64,000 nt of DNA, taken from positions 112,057,309-112,121,308 of the forward strand of contig OX638368.1 in NCBI GenBank assembly GCA_951812925.1, written 5' to 3'. Source of the DNA: Calliopum simillimum. Taxonomy: Eukaryota > Arthropoda > Insecta > Diptera > Lauxaniidae. The notes under the pieces were generated by a model. It saw nothing but the letters and a program-made list of their open reading frames with translations. It ran no database searches and was not told the DNA's origin. Numbering within the stretch: the stretch's first letter is position 1; each line of letters starts with the position of its first letter. The translations under genes were made by a program, and so were the position numbers. Below, in pieces: positions 34,291 to 44,641 of this stretch.

Positions 34291-35107
34291 TATTTCACAT
34301 ATTTGTCGAATAAATATTTCGGAATTAAAATATGACTTTGATACTTACGCAGTATAAATTCCATAATACATTGTGTGTGGAGAAAAACTCCGCCCTTGTA
34401 GTTGAGTTTTACGTGAATATCATACCCGGTTTGTAAAGTGGGCATAATCAGTGTCATCCCCCTTTTTTTACTTATTGAACGATATTTTTCTTTAAAAAAA
34501 GGCATAGTATTTCCTGTCAGGCTTTTAACATTTGTGTGCACTAAATGCATCCACTTAAGATGCCATAAATAATCTCACGCTTCAAGTAGAAAAAAAAAAA
34601 GAAGAAGCTGCATACGTAAATAGAAGCAGTTGACATTAAATATCTTTAGTAAAACATAGTTGTGTTATAAAAGAAGAAGAGAATAGAAGTAAATTTGACA
34701 GCCGCATTTCAAAGTACACTCAGTCGTTGGGTTAACAAAAGAACAAGAAGTTTCGTAGACTTCGAATTTTAAAGGTTTTCTTACACGGACAAAGACAGAT
34801 GGTGGGGTATTAAAAGCTTAAAAATTGTTAAGTATTTGTTTGCGCTGTTGTCTTCTTCTAAGCCATTGCATTTGTTGTTTGGAGGAATTAACCACTTGAA
34901 AAGTGAAACTTTTTGTTGCATTCAAAAGCCAAATGAAATGAAGGAAGGAGAACAATGCAGTATGCGTTTGACATACGAAATGTATTTGTAGAATTTTAGC
35001 ATTTCATAACTTATTTGGAAAAGTGAAATGTGAAGTGAAAGAATTGATGCGCATTGAGATGATATGCATATAAAAGTTGAGAAGTTAAATTACATTGTTT
35101 ATATCCA
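34291..35107. other. Unannotated DNA
   Basis: A minus-strand 116-codon frame at 34200-34550 overlaps R3 and has no known domain. Otherwise AT-rich, nothing recognised. Confidence 0.45.
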
Positions 35108-36346
35108 TAGGGGCATATCAGAAAATAATCTCCTTTTATATGACCCAGGTTTTAAGAAAAATTTTTTTTTCCATGTTCAATAACCAAATGTTGTGGAATA
35201 TACACCTAGAAGTATAAAATGAAATTCTCAATAGGTGAACAAAAAAATTTCGACCCGAGATGGTGTCAGAAGGTCGTTTTATCTAAAAATTTTGGAAAAA
35301 ATCGAGATTTCCGATAATATACTGGAGAGCACATATTTAAGAAGTAGTAGATATGTTACGGGGCACCTTTCCAAATATTCTGGAGTAAAATTCAAAAAAA
35401 TCATAAGTGGGTCGTGGCGACAAAATGGGTTAAACTGTCTAAATCGCTCATTACGGCCACATTATAAGTCCTAAAATTCTGAAAAAACTCTAGCAAATTT
35501 TCTGATGAAAAATAAATTGATTTTGTTTATGATATTTTTTTAATTTAAGCGCCCTCTGCCGAGTAAAAAATTAAAAAGGAAAAATTTGGGGTAAAAAGTG
35601 CGATTTTTGGCGATATGCGATTGAGCACACCATAGCGACACATAAGACAAGATAGCATGATATCTAACAAATATTCCGTAATAAATTTCAGAAAAATCGT
35701 ATGTGGGTCGTGGCGACCGAATGGGTTAAAAAGCCTAAATCGCTCTTTACGCCCACATAACAGATCCGAAAATTCTGAAAAAATTCAAGCAATTTTCTTG
35801 ACAAAAAATAAATCGAATCTGTCTATGATATTTTTTTGATTGAAGCCCTCCATGTCGAGATAAAAACGAAAAACGGTAAGATTTGGGTAAAAAACTATTT
35901 TTGGCGGAATGCGATATTTAGAGTTTTTCGTTTTTTGCTCATCATGTTGGGCTTAAATCAAAAAAACATAACAAATAAATTCGATTCATTTTTTGTCAAG
36001 GAATTTGCTTAAATTTTTTCAGAATTTTTGGACCAGTTATGTGGCCGTTATACGGTGTTTCTGAATTTTACTCCACAATATTTGAAAAGGTGCCCCGTAA
36101 CATATCTACTATTTCTGAAATATGTGCTTTCTAGTATATTATCGTAAATCTCGATTTTCCCAGAATTTTTAGATAAAACGACCTCCTGACACAATCTCGG
36201 GTCGAAATTTTTTTGTTCACCTATTGGGAATTTCATTTTATACGTCTATGTGTATATTCCACAACATTTGGTTATTGAACATCGAAAAAAAATTTTTCTT
36301 AAAACCTGGGTCAGATAAGAGGAGATTATTTTCGGACATGCCCTTA
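35108..36346. mobile_element. Foldback element with hAT-like tips (1.24 kb)
   Basis: The tips are TAGGGGCATATC (left) and TAAGGGCATGTC (read inward from the right). The arms stay complementary for about 300 bp: AATAATCTCC, CAATAACCAAATGTTGTGG, GGTGAACAAAAAAATTTCG, CATATTTAAGAAGTAGTAG and TGTTACGGGGCACCTTT all have reversed partners between 36055 and 36335. The inner part holds two direct copies of GTGGGTCGTGGCGAC (35406, 35702). Flanking octamers TATATCCA and TATATTTC match at 5 of 8 positions, a weak 8-bp duplication. TA(G/A)GG tips fit hAT consensus ends. There is no transposase frame. Confidence 0.75.
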
Positions 36347-36423
36347 TATATTTCAGTTACTGTTTTTCTGTGTTAACTCTTCAAAAAATTTTTTCATATA
36401 CACAGAAGTTTGTCCCTTATTTT

Positions 36424-37620
36424 AGATTATCTTCGCTTAGTTTTTCTTATTTTAACTGTAAAATTTTTAAATATTGAGTAAAAAAAGAGAACTGAAAGTG
36501 AAAAGAAAGAGGAGATTCGCTGCATTATCAGCTCAGTCAAATTCGGTTTCTCGATAGTGAGTGTTCGTGTGTTTTTTTTTAAGCTTAAAAGTTTTGTTAA
36601 AAAAATGCAAGTGGGTGTCATTCTCCGCTTTAGTTTTTTTTATATGACTAAATATATTGTTTTATCTGTATATAATTAAATCAATAAATACTGAGAGGGG
36701 TTATCCAGAAATTTCAAATTTTTAAAAATAATTGCTACTGCCATTGTTATATTACTGTTTTTGAAACATTTTGTCATTCTCCTCTTAGTAATTCTTCATA
36801 TGGTTTCTGTATTTGGTTTTGCTTCAACCATTTATTTACAAAATAAAAATTTAAATTTAGTCTCAAAACAAAAACTAAAATAAACTTATAAAAAATCAAA
36901 CATAAATTTTTAGGGTTGCCACATGGCTACTTTCGAAAATCTTATATAATTCTTACTTTTTTTTTAATTAAATTGAAACTTTTGATTTCAGAAATGCTCA
37001 GATAAGCTTTTCCAAAATTGTAAAAAACTTTCGGTGTTACCACTCGGTTTTTTTTTGTCAGTCTTGCGTAAACCATTTATTTAAAAAATATTAAAATTAG
37101 GACCCTTAAATAAACATTTCAAAAATCCAAAATAAATTTTTTGGGTTGCCAACTGGTTATTTTCGAAAATCTTATTTAATTCATATGTTTTTTGAATAAA
37201 TTTAATTTTTTTGTTTCAGAACCGCTCAGATAAACTTTTCTGAGATTGTAAAAAAATTTTCAGGGTTGCCGGCCGGTTTTTTATTTTGTTAATTTTGCTT
37301 AAACCAAATTTCTGTTCGATGAATACCTAACGATTTAGGCGTGGCTCAATTTTTAACGATTTAAACTATTATTTTTTAGTGTGCCAATATAATGGCGAAC
37401 GTAAAAAAAAATTAGATTGAAAATGAATTTTTGAAAACAACCATCTGGCAACCCAATAAAATTATGCTGGTTTTTTCTAAAATTTATTTGAGCGTATTGA
37501 AACTAAAATTTTATATATTTTTTAAATATATTGGTAAGCCGAAACTTAAAAAAAAAAAAAAAACATTTGGCAACCCTGAAAGTTTATGTTCTTTTTTTTA
37601 AAAAGTTTCAGAAGTTAAGG
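36424..37620 (+). repeat. Interspersed family R5, plus copy with internal duplication
   Basis: Blocks TTAGTTTTTCTTATTTTAA, TATTGAGTAAAAAAAGAGAA, CAGCTCAGTCAAATTCGG, GAGAGGGGTTATCCAG and TATTACTGTTTTTG occur in the same order, reversed, at 60260-60900. Between about 36840 and 37300 a unit of about 235 bp is duplicated, each copy with TTCGAAAATCTTAT, TTTCAGAA..GCTCAGATAA and GGGTTGCC boxes. An inverted partial copy follows at about 37430-37600 (CTGGCAACCC). No coding frame or class assignment. Confidence 0.65.
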
Positions 37621-37729
37621 TCATCGTTATCGTTATGCACTTAATCGGTCTATGTGAGGTTTTCGCTCTTCGTAATTACCGCCACTCTAACTAAGGTCAT
37701 CATATTCTATACCTTCAAGTAATAAAAAA

Positions 37730-38374
37730 CTAGTAAGGGTGTTACCTTTGGCCTGGCCAAACATTAAATACCCCACACAGCAGTATTTTGAAAATTTTGC
37801 TAATATGGGAGGTGCCACGCCCTCCAAATTCACCCATTTTTTTCTCAGAGTTTGCATTTATAGTTCTTAGTATTTAAGTGAAATTTGGTTGGATTATCTG
37901 AAAAAATATTTTCAGAATATCGTTTTGAAGCTTTTGCTTATATGGGAGGAGCCACGCCCTCTTGTCCGAATTCGACCAGCTTTTTCTCAGAGCTTACGCT
38001 GACAATTCGTAGTATTTATGTGTATTTTGGTTGCATTGTTGTGAAATATACTCCAAAATTTGCATTTTGAAGATATTTTTTGTATGGGCGGTAGGCGTGT
38101 CCGTTGACCGATTTCGCTCATTTTCAATCTTCCGAGCTAGCTTTGAGGCTGTGTACCAAGTTTCATTGAATTATCTTGCTTAGTTTTCCCAAAAACTGTA
38201 TTTCCACACACAGTCGTTACCTAGCCAGCCACCCAGCCAGACAGACGGACATGGCTATATCGACTCAGTACGCTGATCAAGAATATATATACTTTTCCAT
38301 ATCTGCCACGCCTCCTTCTCTGCGTTACAAACGGAAGGACAAAGTGAATATACACTAGGTGTAGGGTATAAAAA
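37730..38374 (+). repeat. Interspersed family R2, copy D (most complete)
   Basis: It starts at ACTAGTAAGGGTGTTACC and ends at GTGTAGGGTATAAAAATA. It contains two GGAGG(T/A)GCCACGCCCTC units, the GATTTCGCTCATTTTCAATC block, GGACATGGCTATATCGACTC and the CTCTGCGTTACAAACGGAAG block. It lacks one of the 130-bp units present in copies A and B, so unit number varies between copies. Confidence 0.88.
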
Positions 38375-38387
38375 TAGCTGGGGACAA

Positions 38388-38800
38388 AAGAAGGCTTCTT
38401 TTGGTACATTTTTCGGATATATTTCGGATACATTTCGGTACATTTCGGATACATTTCGGATCATTTTTCTGATATGTAACTTTTTTCTTGGTTCATTTTT
38501 TGGATACATTTCGGTAAATTTCGAATACATTTCGTTTTTTTTTTGGTACATTTTTCGGATACATTATGGATAAATTTTGGTACATTTTTCAGATATTTAA
38601 CGTTTTTTCTTGGTACATTTTTTGGATACATTTCGTTTTTTTCTGGTACATTTTTCGGATTTATTTTGGAACATTTTTCTGATATGTAACGTTTTTTCTT
38701 GGTACATTTTTCGGATACGTTTTGGTACATTTCGTTTTTTTTTTTTCTGATACATTTTTCGGATACATTTTGGTACATTTTTCTGATATATAACGTTTTT
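38388..38800 (+). repeat. Tandem GGTACATTTTTCGGATACATTT array
   Basis: Imperfect units of about 12-24 bp built from TTTCGGATACATTTCGGTAC, with larger units of about 60 bp that add a TGATATGTAACGTTTTTTC joint (38471, 38681, 38787). Minus-strand open frames reading MYQKN-type repeats are artefacts. Confidence 0.88.
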
Positions 38801-38896
38801 TCTAACTTTGTAGATCCAAACGAAGTTATTCTGTAATTCCGTAACTGTTTTCGACACTTAAAATTTTGACAGCCTCTTTGCAATAAATCCATTTTC

Positions 38897-39291
38897 TTTT
38901 GTATGTATGTATTCTCCTTTAACTTCTAGGAGGAGCATAGGGCCAATATTAGACGTTTTCATTTCTTGCGATCCCTTGCGATGACTTAGATCTCTTGCCA
39001 CGACTTACCCAATTCTTGTATTTCCTTTTCCAGCGACCTTTTCCAGTTGGTTTTGGGTCTACCACGTCCTCTACTGCCTTGTGGATTCTACTCAAGAGCC
39101 TGCCGACAAACTTCGCTGTGTGGTTTCCGGAGAGTGTGACCAATCCATCTCCATTTGTGCAGCTTGACCTCGATTGCTATAGCCCTCTGATTGCATTTTT
39201 GATGTAGCTCGGCATTTGATATCGTGCGAGGCCACCAAACCTTTAGTATACGCCTTAAGCTTTTGTTCACGAATACTTGCAGCTTGTTCGA
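38897..39291 (-). pseudogene. Non-LTR retrotransposon ORF2, C-terminal fragment
   Basis: The minus strand encodes the tail of an endonuclease/reverse-transcriptase polyprotein of the kind common in insect LINEs: NKLQVFVNKSLRRILKVW, WPRTISN, KWRWIGHTLRKP and RQALE. A TAG then replaces the usual Trp (about 39088-39090). The frame continues as NPQGSRGRGRPK, NWKRSLEKEIQELG and SWQEI, then further stops. Everything upstream is missing, the 5' truncation expected of target-primed insertion. The 3' side ends with a short TACATACATACA-type tail (38897-38912), another LINE hallmark. The stops make it dead. The clade is not certain. Confidence 0.85.
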
Positions 39292-41089
39292 TAGTTATTC
39301 AGTAACAAGCCATTTTCTTTTAAAACTTTACAAAATATTCTATAATGTTTGAACATCAAGAAGTTCATAATTTATAAATTAAGCTGGAAAAGATTTATGG
39401 CAGTTTTAACTAAAAACAACACTTAACATAGTCTAAAAATTACAACTTTGTTAAAAGCAATTTAAAAATAGTTAACAAAATTAACGACGATTTTAAAAGT
39501 AGAGGAAATACTTTAGGCTGTCCAGTCAGAGCAACGAATACACATGTTTATAAACAAAACAACAAGAGCAGCTCAAACTCATACATATAATCGTAAACAT
39601 AAAATGATTCATTATGCTAAAGCGACGATATCAATTGACAGCAATTTAAAAAATTTTTATTTTTATTTCCATTATTATTATTAATGCTATGTTTGTTTGT
39701 TTATTTGTGTGAGTAAAGTTCAAATAAATGAATAAAAAAATAATAAAAAAAAAATTTATGTTAATCCGAATAATAAACCTCTCAGTTCATTATGTACACA
39801 AACGTGCTGCGATCCTCTCCAAAAATTTGTTTATATGGAACACTTTAATGCTGCGCGCGACGGCCAGCCAGCAAGCAAAAGAAGAGAAAGCATTTGCTGT
39901 TCGCTAATTCAAGAAGCGACCCCAGCGGCAGCAATTGGAATTTGCCGTTGTAACATTTAATCGCACTAATGAGTATTCTATGGTTTTTCATATCAAATTG
40001 TGTTGTCGCAGCCAGTGTGATACACGAAATTAAAATCTCTCACAATACCAGCAACAATGTCGACAAAGTTGTGTAGAAGGAAAGAAATAAAAAACTAAAA
40101 ATTTCTGAAATAAAATTTGCATACAATTGTTGTCATCATGAAGGAAATGAAATGAATTGGGATTTCTGTCTTTTAGCTGCTGTTGCTTTTATTTTTATTA
40201 TGCGCCGGAAATCAATCGCGCTGATCAATTGAAATGGAAATTTGCATTTCACTTTACAGACACAATGACGATCGATGGAGACGACAACGTTATTATGTTG
40301 AAAAAACTGAAACGCTGAAATTGATCTGTTTTATGCGCGAAACTTGTTGGCACAATGTCCAAAAAATAAAAGAAAGAAAATTTTTACTTTTACTGCATTT
40401 ATATTGGGCATTTTAGTGTTATTTATTTTTTGTTGTTGTATTTTTTTGTTAATTTCATATCAAAATATTGCGAATATTTTTAAAAATTTCTACATTCCTA
40501 TTTGGTTACTGATTATTGATTATCGTTTAAATTCGAATTTGCAAATATATATTTAAATTTTTCATTTACGGTAATTTTCTAGTTTGCAAAGTTTGTTACT
40601 TAAGTCTTTTGTTTTCGCTATCGTTAAATTCTTACTTTCCTTTGCCAAAGTGTCGTCATTTCATATGAAAACACTTTTACTGCATGAAGACAAAAAAAAA
40701 AAAAAAAAAATTTAATGAGCCAATGCCGTTACATTACATTAGCAGTGTTGTTTAAATACACATTTAACAGATTAGCAGCAAAAGAGCTGAATTAATGAAT
40801 TTTTAAGATTTTATTTTGGGTTTATTTTTGGTGAGCAAAAAGACAAAAAGTTCTGTAGAACTAACGCCCAAAATTTATGTTATTGTTAACATAAGAAAGT
40901 TAATTTGTTTATCGATATATCAACTTTCAATTTAATCACCAGTAATATCGGTCACATTCATTATTTTTATGGTTTGCGGTGTTGCCACCCACTATATTTG
41001 TTTTATTCATTTCGCAAGGCCTTAATATTTGAATTGGTTCACATTTGTTGAATATTCTCAAATACCTTCTTTTCAAAGAATCATAACTA
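39292..41089. other. AT-rich DNA without a recognised gene
   Basis: A poly(A) run lies at 40690-40711. The frame at 40234-40416 has no known domain. Nothing else recognised in 1.8 kb. Confidence 0.5.
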
Positions 41090-41345
41090 CGAAAGTAAGA
41101 GTCCTATTGAAAAACTTTCAATACATGTATTGATAAGAAAGAGTGTGGCCAATTTTGTCGTTTAAAAATTAAAAATTTTTTTTTGGGTATATCGATAATA
41201 TTCGCATCCCAAAATCGACTTTTTATTACGCTTTTCAATTACCCGATCAAAAAATTTATTTTTGACTCAAAAGCAAGGCATCTAACGAAAAAAGTTACGT
41301 ATGAATTTTTCAGAATTTTTTAATTTTTTTTTTATTTTTTCAAAA
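41090..41345 (+). repeat. Family R1 piece left of the solo LTR
   Basis: It has GGGTATATCGATAATATTCG, AAAGCAAGGCATCTAACGAA and TTTTTCAGAATTTTTTAA, all R1 landmarks. Confidence 0.7.
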
Positions 41346-41479
41346 AATTTATGAAATTGAGTTTTCAGCTGTTAAACTCACGTTTGTCAGCACAATGCTA
41401 GGTGTTTACGTCGAACGTAAACAGTGTGCATCCTGCGTATCTGCCTGTCTTCAACACCCGCCGAACAGCGCTGTTGTAG

Positions 41480-41507
41480 TTTACTCGTTGTGCTAACAAC
41501 GAGTAAA
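41480..41507. other. Perfect 12-bp palindrome with 4-base loop in the LTR
   Basis: TTTACTCGTTGT, loop GCTA, ACAACGAGTAAA: no mismatches. It could form a hairpin in LTR RNA or be a dimeric protein site; the function is unknown. Confidence 0.8.
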
Positions 41508-41856
41508 AACTCAATTTTGACATTTGCCACTTTTTCGCTTAACCCAAAAAGAGCAAGTCAGCGAACCCCCAGAAGTTTTACTTTAAATTCAAAGTTCAAC
41601 ATTTAAAACATAAAAACACAAAAACCCAACATACAATATAACACGCAGAACATCAAAAGACAACAGTGAACATCAACAACACAATCAACAGTGAAATACA
41701 AGAACCAAACTACACAACGGTGGACAGCTTACTCTACATCGTTGGACTATTTGGACACACAAATCATCTTTTATAAAACACAAATTGTACTGTAAAGTAT
41801 ACGTGACATTTTGTATTTTATTTCCGTTTTACCCATATTCAATCTACTAATTGTAC

Positions 41857-41862
41857 AATAAA
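41857..41862 (+). terminator. LTR polyadenylation signal
   Basis: AATAAA near the 3' end of the solo LTR, the usual position for retrotransposon transcript cleavage. Confidence 0.65.
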
Positions 41863-41924
41863 CTCTTATAACGATTTAGAATTTTGTGTCCGTTCATTTT
41901 CACCCTTCACCCGTACACTAGGTT

Positions 41925-42234
41925 TACTTAAAAACAAGGTATCTACGAAAAAATTTCATATAACGTAAAATGCTTAGAATTCTTCAAAGGATTGGTGTGA
42001 GTTTTTTCAGAATTTTTGGACTTTTTTTTTCAATTTTTGACCATGTTTTGAAAATCATAAAATATCTCAAAAATTTTCTGAAAAAATTTACACGTATTTT
42101 TTGGAAAATTTCAAGCATTTTTTGCTTTATAAACCTATTTCTTAAGTTCCCTTGCTTTTGAGAAAGAAATCGTTTTCCTACCTCGTTATTGAAAAACGTA
42201 AAAAAGTCGATTTTTGGAGCGAATATTGTCTATA
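41925..42234 (+). repeat. Family R1 piece between the solo LTR and the mariner
   Basis: It has AAAACAAGGTATCTACGAAA, AAAATGCTTAGAATTCTTCA, CACGTATTTTTTGGA, CCCTTGCTTTTGAGA and GCGAATATTGTCTATA. The mariner at 42235 interrupts R1 at this last block; R1 resumes at 42976. Confidence 0.8.
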
Positions 42235-42973
42235 CCTAGGCTGCTATATATATTTCTGGCCTAGGCAACACTAATATCAATAGCTAAAATCTGGCAACAC
42301 CATAATAAGGTTTGACGTTTTTTAGCATAAACGTACTCAGAACGTTTTGACGTACGACCATCATTTGTGTTGTTTACAGTGACTTGAAAAAATCAATTTG
42401 GCAAAAGAATGGAATTAACTCGTGAACATTTTCGTGCGATCACAACTTTCGACGTGTATTATCATGAAAAAAGTGCATCGATGAACTTAAATCTTTGTAT
42501 GGCGATGAAGCACCATCTTATAACACTGTGAGAAACGGGTTTAATGAATTCAACCGTGGCCGACGCTTGCACAAAGACGAATTCCGTGAAGGTCGTCCAA
42601 AAACGGCCGTTGTGCCAGAGAACATTGATGCCGTGCGTGAACTGATAATACAAGATCGTCATGTGACATACCGTAAAATAGAAGCATCTTTGGGCATTAA
42701 TTCCACTCCAATACATTCGATTTTGCATGAACACTTACTTAGTTGTAAAAAACGTTTGTTCTCGTTAGAAACCACATAATTTATCAAACGCTTAAATTAT
42801 CAATAGAAAAACTAATTTTCTAAACTCACTGTAAACAAAACAAATAGCACTTGTACATCAAAACGTTGTAAGTACGTTTATGGTAAAAAATGCCAAACTT
42901 TATTATGGTGTTGCCAGATTTCAGCTATTGTCTTTAGTGTTACCTAGGCCAGAAATATATATAGCAGCCCACG
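42235..42973 (+). mobile_element. Internally deleted mariner element nested in R1 (739 bp)
   Basis: Inverted ends of about 100 bp with small differences: CTGCTATATATATTTCTGG at the left has its perfect complement at the right. Inner blocks ATCTGGCAACACCATAATAA and CATAAACGTACT also pair with the right arm. TA flanks both sides (42233-42234, 42974-42975), the canonical target duplication. The host R1 sequence is continuous across the insertion when compared with 28720-28760. Full mariners run about 1.3 kb, so nearly half is missing, chiefly the catalytic region. Confidence 0.92.
42409..42779 (+). pseudogene. Mariner transposase, N-terminal remnant
   Basis: Start MELTREHFRAI is the conserved opening of irritans-like mariner transposases. 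A frameshift and an in-frame TGA follow before the sequence resumes as CIDELKSLYGDEAPSYNTV, NEFNRGRR, REGRPKTAVVPENIDAVREL and EASLGIN..IHSILHEHL. This covers the two helix-turn-helix DNA-binding motifs. After HEHL the coding homology stops at an apparent internal deletion junction (about 42735) and the frame ends at 42779. All three catalytic Asp residues are absent. It cannot transpose itself but keeps both ends, so it could once have been mobilised by an intact relative. Confidence 0.92.
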
Positions 42974-42975
42974 TA

Positions 42976-43264
42976 CCATAGATAAAAAAAAAAATTTTTA
43001 AGCGCCAAAATTTTTGTAAGAATATGAACTTTATTTTTAAAGCACACTTGGGTATCCATTATCTTATGAAAAAAAAAAGTTATAGCTAAAAACCATGTTG
43101 TTTTTTTAACCAGAATAGGCATTCAGTAGAATCAAATGTGTTGCATTGGTTTTTCTCAAAATGAAAAAAAAAAAAAAAAAAAAAAAAATGATGCAGATAA
43201 CGTTTTTAAGAGTCCATCTTACTTTTAAATCGGTTTCGGGATGAATCTAAATTTCAACCCGGTG
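42976..43264 (+). repeat. Family R1, right part after the mariner
   Basis: It resumes R1 with AAGCGCCAAAATTTTTGTAA and then carries reversed landmarks: GGGTATCCATTATCTTATGA, CGGTTTCGGGATGAATCTAA and TTCAACCCGGTG. These are the complement of the 26737 start, so R1 here is seen as a foldback with both ends identifiable. Confidence 0.8.
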
Positions 43265-43349
43265 TAAGGGTCACTGTTCTCTCATGGTAATTTGCAAACC
43301 AAACTTATCAGCTAATCAGAAAATTTTCTTGTAAGGTTTCCCAAAAGAG

Positions 43350-43590
43350 CTCAGTGGGAACTTTGAAACCAATGGCTCCAAGATGAAGCATGGTGTTTGT
43401 GCGGGAGTCTTTGCAGAATAGTTGAAATCATCTCAATCCTATCGCTTGTCAGATTCAGCTTGGGTTTTTCAAATAGAATTTGTATGCCATTTTCGAATCC
43501 TGCTAGTCATAATGATTCGGTTCGATATTCCAGACCATAGGCAACTCGAAGGCATCGAAAAAGCTGACGAACTGGCAAGGAATGGCTTTT
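43350..43590 (+). pseudogene. RNase H fragment of a non-LTR retrotransposon
   Basis: The open reading shows FETNGSKMKHGVCAGVFAE, an in-frame TAG (43419-43421), then SYRLSDSAWVFQIEF and finally DHRQLEGIEKADELAR. These match the order of a LINE RNase H domain: first catalytic Asp in a TDGSK-like motif (here Asn), Glu in a FQAE-like motif (here FQIE), and the GHxxxEGNExADELA signature (here degraded). The stop, the Asp-to-Asn change and the missing flanking domains show a dead fragment. It is on the opposite strand from the LINE tail at 38.9-39.3 kb and probably belongs to a different clade (Jockey/I-like elements carry RNase H). Confidence 0.75.
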
Positions 43591-44641
43591 CACTTAAAAG
43601 GAGAAAAAAAAAATAGTGCTTGCTACTCTATTTCTCACCAATTTTACCAGAACTTCAAGTCAGAATAGTGACAACTCCCTACTGAAGAAAATTTTACCAA
43701 TTAAACAAAAGTAAATAAATATTGTAAAAAAGGCAAAAAGAGAAGTGATCTGAATAAAATGTAAAATAAAAAATAAAAAAATTTTAAAAAAAAATTACTC
43801 ACACTAGGATTTGAAGCCGCTCCAAATATTGGAAGCCAAATATTTTTATGATTTGTCGCAAGCGATAAAAACAATTTGGGAGCAACAATTCGTGAAATGG
43901 TGCGTCGAACTTACAGAAATATTTGCGATGACTTGCTTTTTATTCATATCAAGTGAAATATTTTTCCTTGTGCTTGCTGCAAGTACTAATCACTTGGGAT
44001 AAAAGATAAATGTTTGCTTGAAATAATAAGCATTTGTCATTTTTCAAACTGTTATAAAATACTTACTAAAAAGTTTTTAAAAATTTATTTGGGCTAGTTT
44101 ATTCAAAAGCGCAAAAAAACTTAATGAAAGAAAACTTTTAAGAACAAAAGTAAAAAACTTTTACAATTTTTAATTTATTTTTAAAATAAATTTTTTTTTT
44201 TTAAGTTTATTCTCCATATGGGCTAATTCTGCATTGCGAACGTTACATTTGTTCGCATATTTTTAAATCCTAAAGGTGCTCTGCATGTTAAATTCTTAAT
44301 TGACCTGCAGTGGTATGTTACCCTTTAAGAGTACTTTCAGAAGGCATTTAAAAATATTTCCTGGCTTGTATCAGTTACAATATAATCGTGCATAAAGTGC
44401 TGTTCGCACGTTACAAAAAACAGAAGTCGTTGTGGAGATCAATGTACATTTTCAAAGTTTTTTGCAAATTTTCCAGTATAAACGAAAAAAGCAAAATCCT
44501 CCAAAGAAAGAAGAATATTAGAGCATATCGAAACTGCTTTTGAGGGAATCAAAGAGTCCTTCGTTCGTACAAATATTTAATTTTTGTGTGTTGCGCACGT
44601 TACGTTGCAAATTTTACAATTTTTATTTTATATATATACAT
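43591..44641. other. AT-rich DNA with recurrent CGCACGTTAC words
   Basis: No gene. Between 44228 and 44615 a word recurs as GCGAACGTTACA, GTTCGCACGTTAC and TGCGCACGTTACGTTGC, possibly the ends of an unrecognised element. The frame at 43811-44002 shows no domain. Confidence 0.4.

Larger units (their letters stand above)
41403..41917 (+). mobile_element. Solo LTR of an LTR retrotransposon (515 bp)
   Basis: It starts TGTTTACGTCGAACG and ends CACCCGTACA, the TG...CA boundaries of LTRs. It is flanked by a perfect 5-bp direct repeat CTAGG (41398-41402 and 41918-41922). AATAAA lies at 41857-41862, about 55 bp before the 3' edge, as expected for the R region. Near the 5' edge are two palindromes, TTTACGT/ACGTAAA (41405-41421) and a longer one at 41480-41507. 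No primer-binding site, polypurine tract or internal gene adjoins, so this is a recombined solo copy. The 5-bp duplication and TGTT start suit BEL/Pao or some Ty3 families. The orientation is set by the polyadenylation signal. Confidence 0.88.

Noticed and set aside
35235..35839. Two similar short frames with SRSLRPH words
   Set aside because: They are direct repeats inside the 35108-36346 foldback and have no independent coding evidence.
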